Of a stretch of 36,325 nucleotides of DNA, positions 31,906 to 36,325 are shown one piece after another. Every line of letters begins with the position of its first letter. Positions within the stretch are counted from its first letter, which is position 1. The stretch is taken from the NCBI GenBank assembly GCA_017649705.1, contig JAGCGH010000153.1, positions 1 through 36,325 on the forward strand. Reading direction: 5' to 3'. The notes beneath the pieces were generated by a model. That model was not told where the DNA came from, did no database searches, and saw only the letters and a program-made list of their open reading frames with translations. A program made the translations under genes and the position numbers. Source of the stretch: a bacterium. GTDB taxonomy: Bacteria > Auribacterota > UBA3054.

Positions 31906-32952
31906 ATGATGAATAATAGTTCCCTAATACGCAACATTCCTCAGAAAGACGACTCCGTTGACCTGACCCTCAGGCCGCAGCGCTTCAGCGATTTCACCGG
32001 CCAGGAGAGGATCAAGGAGCAGCTGCACATCGCTGTGGAAGCCGCCAGAAGGCGCGACGAAGCCTGCGACCACATCCTCTTGTACGGCCCTCCGGGCCTG
32101 GGCAAGACGACGCTGGCCAACATCATCGCCCAGGAAAGAGGCGTCAACATCAAGACCACTTCCGGCCCCATAATAGAAAAGCCGGGGGATCTTGCGGGAC
32201 TTCTGACCAACCTTGAGAACGGCGACATCCTCTTCATCGACGAGATCCACCGCCTGGATTCCTCCGTGGAGGAGTATCTCTACTCCGCCATGGAAGACTT
32301 CTTCATCGACATCATGATCGACCAGGGCCCCCAGGCCCGCTCGGTGAGGCTGGACCTGAAACATTTCACCCTGATCGGCGCCACTACCAGGATGGGCAAC
32401 CTCACGGCGCCCCTAAGGGAGCGCTTCGGCATATCCTTGAGGCTGGAGTTTTATTCCATCCCGGAACTCTGCGAGATCGTAAAGCGCTCCGCCAGGATCC
32501 TGAAGACCGGGATCGAGGTGGAGGCTCTTTCGGAGATCGCCGGCAGGTCGAGGGGAACGCCCAGGATAGCCAACTTTTTAGTCCGACGCTTGAGGGACTA
32601 CGCTCAGGTCAAGGGAGACGGAACGATCACTCTGAAGCTGGCCAGGGAGGCCTTGAACATGCTCAGGATCGATTCGCTTGGCCTGGACGAAATGGACCAC
32701 GCTTACCTGCGCTCGCTCATCGAGAAATTCGCGGGACGCCCCACCGGCGTCAACAACATCGCCGTGACCATCAGCGAGGAAGTCTCCACCATCGAGGAAG
32801 TCATAGAGCCTTACCTCATCCAGCAGGGCTTCATCATGCGGACCCAGAAAGGCCGCGTGCCCTTAAAGAAAGCCTACGACCACCTCGGGCTGAGCTACGA
32901 CGGTCCCATCACGGACGAACTTTTCAATTTCAACAACAACAACAACGATTAA
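31906..32952 (+). CDS. ruvB: Holliday junction branch migration helicase RuvB
   Basis: 348 residues, usual length. It has the RuvB core: LRPQRFSDFTGQERIKEQL, Walker A GPPGLGKTT, Walker B FIDEIHRL, GATTRMGNLTAPLRERFG (sensor/arginine-finger region), and RGTPRIANFLVRRLRD. RuvB is the AAA+ motor that drives branch migration of RuvA-bound Holliday junctions. No ruvA or ruvC is adjacent. There is no Shine-Dalgarno; an ATGATG pair marks the start. The C-terminus ends in an Asn run encoded by a CAA/AAC repeat (32931-32946). hisG starts 3 bases after the stop. Confidence 0.97.
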   Translation: MMNNSSLIRNIPQKDDSVDLTLRPQRFSDFTGQERIKEQLHIAVEAARRRDEACDHILLYGPPGLGKTTLANIIAQERGVNIKTTSGPIIEKPGDLAGLLTNLENGDILFIDEIHRLDSSVEEYLYSAMEDFFIDIMIDQGPQARSVRLDLKHFTLIGATTRMGNLTAPLRERFGISLRLEFYSIPELCEIVKRSARILKTGIEVEALSEIAGRSRGTPRIANFLVRRLRDYAQVKGDGTITLKLAREALNMLRIDSLGLDEMDHAYLRSLIEKFAGRPTGVNNIAVTISEEVSTIEEVIEPYLIQQGFIMRTQKGRVPLKKAYDHLGLSYDGPITDELFNFNNNNND

Positions 32953-32955
32953 ACG

Positions 32956-33840
32956 ATGGAAACTTTTGAAGGCAAACTGGTGCTCGGGCTCCCCAAGGGC
33001 AGCCTTGAAGCCGCCACCTGTGAGATATTCCGCAAAGCCGGCTACACCATCAATATCAGCAGCCGCTCCTATTATCCCACGATAAACGACGACGACATCA
33101 AACCTATTCTCATCCGCTCCCAGGAAATGTCAAGGTACGTGGAAGCCGGGCACCTTGACTGCGGCATCTGCGGCCACGACTGGATCGTGGAGAACCAGAG
33201 CGACGTGGTAGAGATCTGCGAGATGATGTATAGCAAGGCCACCGCCAACCCGGTGAGATGGGTGCTCTGCGTGCACAACGACAGCCCCTATAAGAAACCC
33301 GAGGATCTGGAAGGCAAACTGATCGCCACGGAAGCCGTCAACATGACGAAGAAATATTTCGCGGAAAAAGGCATCAATGTTAAGATCGAATTCAGCTGGG
33401 GCGCCACGGAAGTCAAGTGCCCGAACCTGGTGGACGCCATCGTTGAGCTGACCGAGACCGGCTCCTCCATCAGGGCCAACAACCTCAAGATCATCGACGA
33501 GCTGACAACTTCCACCACCCGCTTCATCGCCAACAAGGAAGCGATGAAAGACCCCTTCAAGCGTACCAAGATAGAAAATCTCGCCACCCTCCTTCAGGGC
33601 GCCCTGAGAGCCAGGGACAAAGTCGGGCTGAAGCTCAACGCTCCCCTATCGAAACTTGAGGAGATCTCCTCCATTCTCCCCTGCATGAGGGAGCCCACCA
33701 TCTCCCCTCTCAAAAACAAGGACTGGGTAGCCATGGAAGTGGTCCTGGACGAAGTGACCTCCAGGGAGCTCATCCCGAAGCTCAAGGCCATGGGCGCCCA
33801 GGACATCATCGAGTATCCCCTTTCCAAAGTCATTCCCTGA
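32956..33840 (+). CDS. hisG: ATP phosphoribosyltransferase, long form
   Basis: 294 residues, matching the long HisG with a C-terminal ACT-like regulatory domain (about 220-294). Hallmarks are LGLPKGSLEAATCEIFRKAG at the N-terminus, GHLDCGICGHDWI and the phosphate-binding region LTETGSSIRANNLKII. It catalyses the first step of histidine synthesis and is usually histidine-inhibited. No other his genes are nearby. It has no Shine-Dalgarno; the CAA repeat ending ruvB lies about 10 bases upstream. The next gene starts 2 bases after the stop. Confidence 0.96.
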   Translation: METFEGKLVLGLPKGSLEAATCEIFRKAGYTINISSRSYYPTINDDDIKPILIRSQEMSRYVEAGHLDCGICGHDWIVENQSDVVEICEMMYSKATANPVRWVLCVHNDSPYKKPEDLEGKLIATEAVNMTKKYFAEKGINVKIEFSWGATEVKCPNLVDAIVELTETGSSIRANNLKIIDELTTSTTRFIANKEAMKDPFKRTKIENLATLLQGALRARDKVGLKLNAPLSKLEEISSILPCMREPTISPLKNKDWVAMEVVLDEVTSRELIPKLKAMGAQDIIEYPLSKVIP

Positions 33841-33842
33841 TC

Positions 33843-34085
33843 ATGGCGATAAAAGAATTTGATTTGAATTACCTGGCGGACGAGCTGAAGGACGTTACCT
33901 TCGTCAGCTGGTTCGTGAAAGAAGGCCAAAGCGTCAAGGAAGGCGACGATCTTTGCGAAGTCGTCACCGACAAGGCCTCCCTTACCCTCTCGGTCCCCGC
34001 CGACGGCGTTATATCCAAGCTGAAATGCCAAAAGAACGACAAGCTTGAGGGCGGTTCCGTCCTCCTTTCCATGGAAGTAAAATGA
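33843..34085 (+). CDS. Stand-alone lipoyl/biotinyl-type carrier domain
   Basis: 80 residues that are little more than one lipoyl-like domain: VSWFVKEGQSVKEGD, then EVVTDKASLTLSVPADG, then a LEGGSVLLSME end. The lysine in the hairpin (K44 in TDKA) is the expected attachment site, and the DKA motif favours lipoate over biotin. Lipoyl domains are normally parts of E2 acyltransferases, or GcvH at about 125 residues; neither E2 nor lipoate ligase genes are here. It overlaps the next gene by ATGA and follows hisG by 2 bases, so it is co-translated. The partner enzyme is unknown. Confidence 0.8.
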   Translation: MAIKEFDLNYLADELKDVTFVSWFVKEGQSVKEGDDLCEVVTDKASLTLSVPADGVISKLKCQKNDKLEGGSVLLSMEVK

Positions 34086-35035
34086 TCGTTTTTGCGGATG
34101 ATTACGAAAACGGGCAGCCCATCAAGCGCCAGCCTCTCTCCGAGGGCCTGGTGGCGGTGATCCTTGCCCACAACGACGAGAAGACCATCCAGTCCGTCAT
34201 CAAGAAGACCGCCCGCAAATGCGAGCGCTGCATCGTGGTGGACGACGGATCGGACGACAAGACCGTGGAGATCGCCCAGCAATCAAGGGCGGAGGTCATC
34301 ACCCACGTCAGCTCCAGAGGCATGATCGCGGCCTTCAACACCGCCGTGGCCTTCCTGAGGCCCCTGAATTACAAGTACGCCATTTTCCTTTCAGCCAGCG
34401 GACAGCACGAGCCCGGCGACATGCACCGCTTCGTCAGGGCCGCGCAGATAAGGAACGCCGACGTCATCTGCGGCAGCCGCGAGAAGAACAGAAGAAGCAT
34501 CCCGCGTCTCACCAAATGGGCCAACTACATGGCGGACGGCTGCATCAAGTTCAAGTACGGCTACCGTCTCAACGACCCTCTTTGCAACTACCGCCTGCTT
34601 TCCAAAAAAGCCCTGGACACCCTGCCTCCCTGCAGGCACAATTATTTATTGACCGCCCACATCCTTCGCCACGCCTACGGATTGAAGCTGAGGGTCGGCC
34701 ATTTGGCCGTCACCGTGGGCCACAATTACGTGACGAAGCCCGCCCGGGCCAGAAGGGACTTCAAGCAGAGCCTCTACATGTCGCTCTTCATACTCTTCAC
34801 TCCCAATCCCAGTTTGGAGAAAAAAGAGAAGAAAGCCGCCCGCAAGTTGGCTGAGGAAAGCTCGAAGCCCATCGTGAAGCCCATCGACGAGACGGAAAGA
34901 AAACCCAGGCGCAAAAAACGCCGCTACGGAAACAGAAGGCGCAGCGCCTCCGACATCAGGGAAATGAAAGACCGCATCATGGACAGCAAGAGTCCCGAAG
35001 TCCTGAAAGAGGAACAGGAAGCGAAATTCAGTTAA
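34082..35035 (+). CDS. GT2-family glycosyltransferase-like protein lacking the DxD motif
   Basis: 317 residues. GT-A fold features are present: VAVILAHNDEKTI near the start, IVVDDGSDDKT at 51-61 and a GMIAAFNTAVAFL helix. Where relatives read DADGQH, this protein has SASGQH (S104-A105-S106), so both metal-binding aspartates are absent. There are no obvious membrane helices. The C-terminus (about 250-317) is highly charged, with RKPRRKKRRYGNRRR. It may be an inactive or repurposed transferase, or use another metal site. It overlaps the lipoyl-domain gene by ATGA. Confidence 0.8.
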   Translation: MIVFADDYENGQPIKRQPLSEGLVAVILAHNDEKTIQSVIKKTARKCERCIVVDDGSDDKTVEIAQQSRAEVITHVSSRGMIAAFNTAVAFLRPLNYKYAIFLSASGQHEPGDMHRFVRAAQIRNADVICGSREKNRRSIPRLTKWANYMADGCIKFKYGYRLNDPLCNYRLLSKKALDTLPPCRHNYLLTAHILRHAYGLKLRVGHLAVTVGHNYVTKPARARRDFKQSLYMSLFILFTPNPSLEKKEKKAARKLAEESSKPIVKPIDETERKPRRKKRRYGNRRRSASDIREMKDRIMDSKSPEVLKEEQEAKFS

Positions 35036-35059
35036 AATTTAATCATAGAGGTTATAAAA

Positions 35060-36250
35060 ATGGGCAGGATCCTTATCATCGGCGCCGGCGGCGTCGGCAA
35101 CGTGGCGGCGCACAAATGCGCGGCCAGAACTGAAGTCTTCGATTACATCTGCTTGGCGAGCCGCACCAAGAGCAAATGCGACGCCATCAAGGAAAAGATC
35201 AAACGCAACGTCGGAAGAGACGACATAGTGACCGACCAATTGGACGCCGACGATCCCAATCAGGTCGCCGCCATGATCAAAAAGCACAATGTCGAGACCG
35301 TTCTCAACGTCGCTCTCCCCTACCAGGATCTCTCCATCATGAAAGGCTGCCTAATGGCCGGCGCCAACTACATCGACACCGCCAACTACGAGCCGCCCGA
35401 AGAAGCGAAGTTCTGCTACAAGTGGCAGTGGGACATGCATGACGATTTCAAGAATGCCGGCCTGACCGCCCTTCTTGGCAGCGGCTTCGACCCCGGCGTC
35501 ACCTCTGTCTTCACGGCCTACGCCCTGAAGCACGAACTGGACGAAATCTATTACCTCGACATCGTGGACGCCAACGCCGGCGACCACGGCCATCCTTTCG
35601 CCACCAACTTCAATCCCGAAATTAACATCCGCGAGATCACTCAGCGCGGCAAATATTGGGAAGACGGCCAGTGGAAGGAGACCGATCCCCTCTCGGTGCA
35701 CAAGACCTTCGACTTCCCCTCCATCGGCGACAAGGAAATGTACCTTATGTACCACGAGGAGCTGGAGTGCCTCACCAAGCACATCCCCACCATTAAGAGA
35801 GCCCGCTTCTGGATGACCTTCTCGGAAAACTATCTCAACCACTTGAGAGTCCTCCAGAACGTCGGCATGACCAGGATCGACGAAGTTGAGTACGAAGGCC
35901 ACAAGATCGTCCCCCTGAAGTTCCTCAAGGCCCTCCTTCCCGACCCCGGCACCTTAGGCGTCAACTACACCGGCAAAACCTGCATCGGCTGCATATTGGA
36001 AGGCGTAAAAGACGGAAAACCCAAGACCGTCTTCATCTACAACGTCTGCGATCACGCCCAGTGCTTCAAGGAAGTGGAAGCCCAGGCCGTCTCCTACACC
36101 ACCGGCGTTCCCGCCATGATCGGAACAAAGATGATCGTCGAAAAGAAATGGCAGGGAGAGGGCGTCTTCAACATGGAAGAGTTCGATCCCGATCCCTTCA
36201 TGAACGACCTTAATCTCTACGGTCTGCCGTGGCAAATCAAGCGCTTCTAG
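35060..36250 (+). CDS. Carboxynorspermidine synthase (saccharopine dehydrogenase-like)
   Basis: 396 residues. The Rossmann start ILIIGAGGVGNVAAHKCA, then LASRTKSKCDAI, NVALPYQDLSIM, ANYIDTANYEPP and GSGFDPGVTSVFTAYA match carboxy(nor)spermidine dehydrogenase. The enzyme reductively condenses aspartate semialdehyde with diaminopropane or putrescine, using NADPH. A Shine-Dalgarno AGAGG sits at 35047-35051. The next frame encodes the decarboxylase, completing the alternative spermidine/norspermidine route. Confidence 0.93.
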   Translation: MGRILIIGAGGVGNVAAHKCAARTEVFDYICLASRTKSKCDAIKEKIKRNVGRDDIVTDQLDADDPNQVAAMIKKHNVETVLNVALPYQDLSIMKGCLMAGANYIDTANYEPPEEAKFCYKWQWDMHDDFKNAGLTALLGSGFDPGVTSVFTAYALKHELDEIYYLDIVDANAGDHGHPFATNFNPEINIREITQRGKYWEDGQWKETDPLSVHKTFDFPSIGDKEMYLMYHEELECLTKHIPTIKRARFWMTFSENYLNHLRVLQNVGMTRIDEVEYEGHKIVPLKFLKALLPDPGTLGVNYTGKTCIGCILEGVKDGKPKTVFIYNVCDHAQCFKEVEAQAVSYTTGVPAMIGTKMIVEKKWQGEGVFNMEEFDPDPFMNDLNLYGLPWQIKRF

Positions 36251-36325
36251 AAAATTTCCCGGAACTGAAGACTCCCGTCTTCGTCATCACGGAAGCCGAT
36301 CTCATAAGAAACGGCCAGCTCCTCA
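36229..36325 (+). CDS. nspC: Carboxynorspermidine decarboxylase, 5' fragment cut by the window edge
   Basis: About 32 residues, incomplete at the right edge. The peptide PELKTPVFVITEADLIRN resembles the N-terminus of known carboxynorspermidine decarboxylases (ELKTP-F-I-E--L--N). GTG 36229 is the only conventional start after the in-frame stop at 36211. It overlaps the upstream gene by 22 bases. No Shine-Dalgarno is obvious. This PLP enzyme of the alanine racemase fold would decarboxylate the upstream enzyme's product. Assignment rests on a short peptide plus context. Confidence 0.72.
   Translation, partial: MANQALLENFPELKTPVFVITEADLIRNGQLL

Overview
This window looks like a chromosomal segment of a Gram-negative bacterium of the PVC group (Lentisphaeria/Victivallales- or Kiritimatiellae-like). 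That placement is an inference. It rests on two secreted multidomain proteins ending in PEP-CTERM-like tails, an exosortase-type CPBP/CAAX-related membrane protein, a CotH-kinase protein with a LamG-like front end, GH2/GH35 glycosidases, and a carboxynorspermidine-type polyamine route. GC content is moderately high and coding density is very high. I see no insertion sequence, prophage or CRISPR array.

Layout. Positions 27-2660 (+) encode a secreted CotH-kinase protein. It converges on a long minus-strand cluster, 12363 to 2664: ECF-like sigma factor, O-antigen ligase-like membrane protein, CinA/PncC domain protein, RecA, RecX, a GH2 glycosidase and a GH35 beta-galactosidase. Several of these are joined by 4-base ATGA overlaps. 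Divergent from it, 12602-20006 (+) is an envelope-glycan cluster: GT2 polyprenyl-phosphate sugar transferase, two tandem CstA-type transporters, a GT-C glycosyltransferase and WecE, ending in a clear terminator. Then come an AraC regulator, tRNA-Asn(GUU), and a 962-residue secreted metalloprotease-like PEP-CTERM protein (21471-24359). This last converges on a small secreted protein of unknown function (25262-24618), which has a good promoter, a folded leader and a strong terminator. A 1203-residue GtrA/polytopic membrane fusion (29097-25486, minus) follows. Next are tRNA-Ser(GCU), the CPBP protein, Rho and RuvB, then a tight run of HisG, a stand-alone lipoyl-like domain, a GT2-like protein lacking its DxD, carboxynorspermidine synthase, and the first codons of carboxynorspermidine decarboxylase at the right edge.

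How it fits together. Two themes dominate. One is building and decorating the envelope: WecE makes a nucleotide amino-sugar, GT2/GtrA/GT-C/O-antigen-ligase-like proteins move and polymerise sugars across the membrane, and PEP-CTERM proteins probably reach the surface through an exosortase encoded elsewhere. The other is housekeeping: recA/recX, ruvB, rho, hisG, tRNAs. The two are interleaved in the same transcription units. Most promoters I could find carry a TGN-extended -10, often TGC plus a TATAAT-like hexamer, and a few genes appear to start leaderless or without a Shine-Dalgarno sequence.

Every stretch between genes is under 300 bases; those with recognisable signals are described individually.
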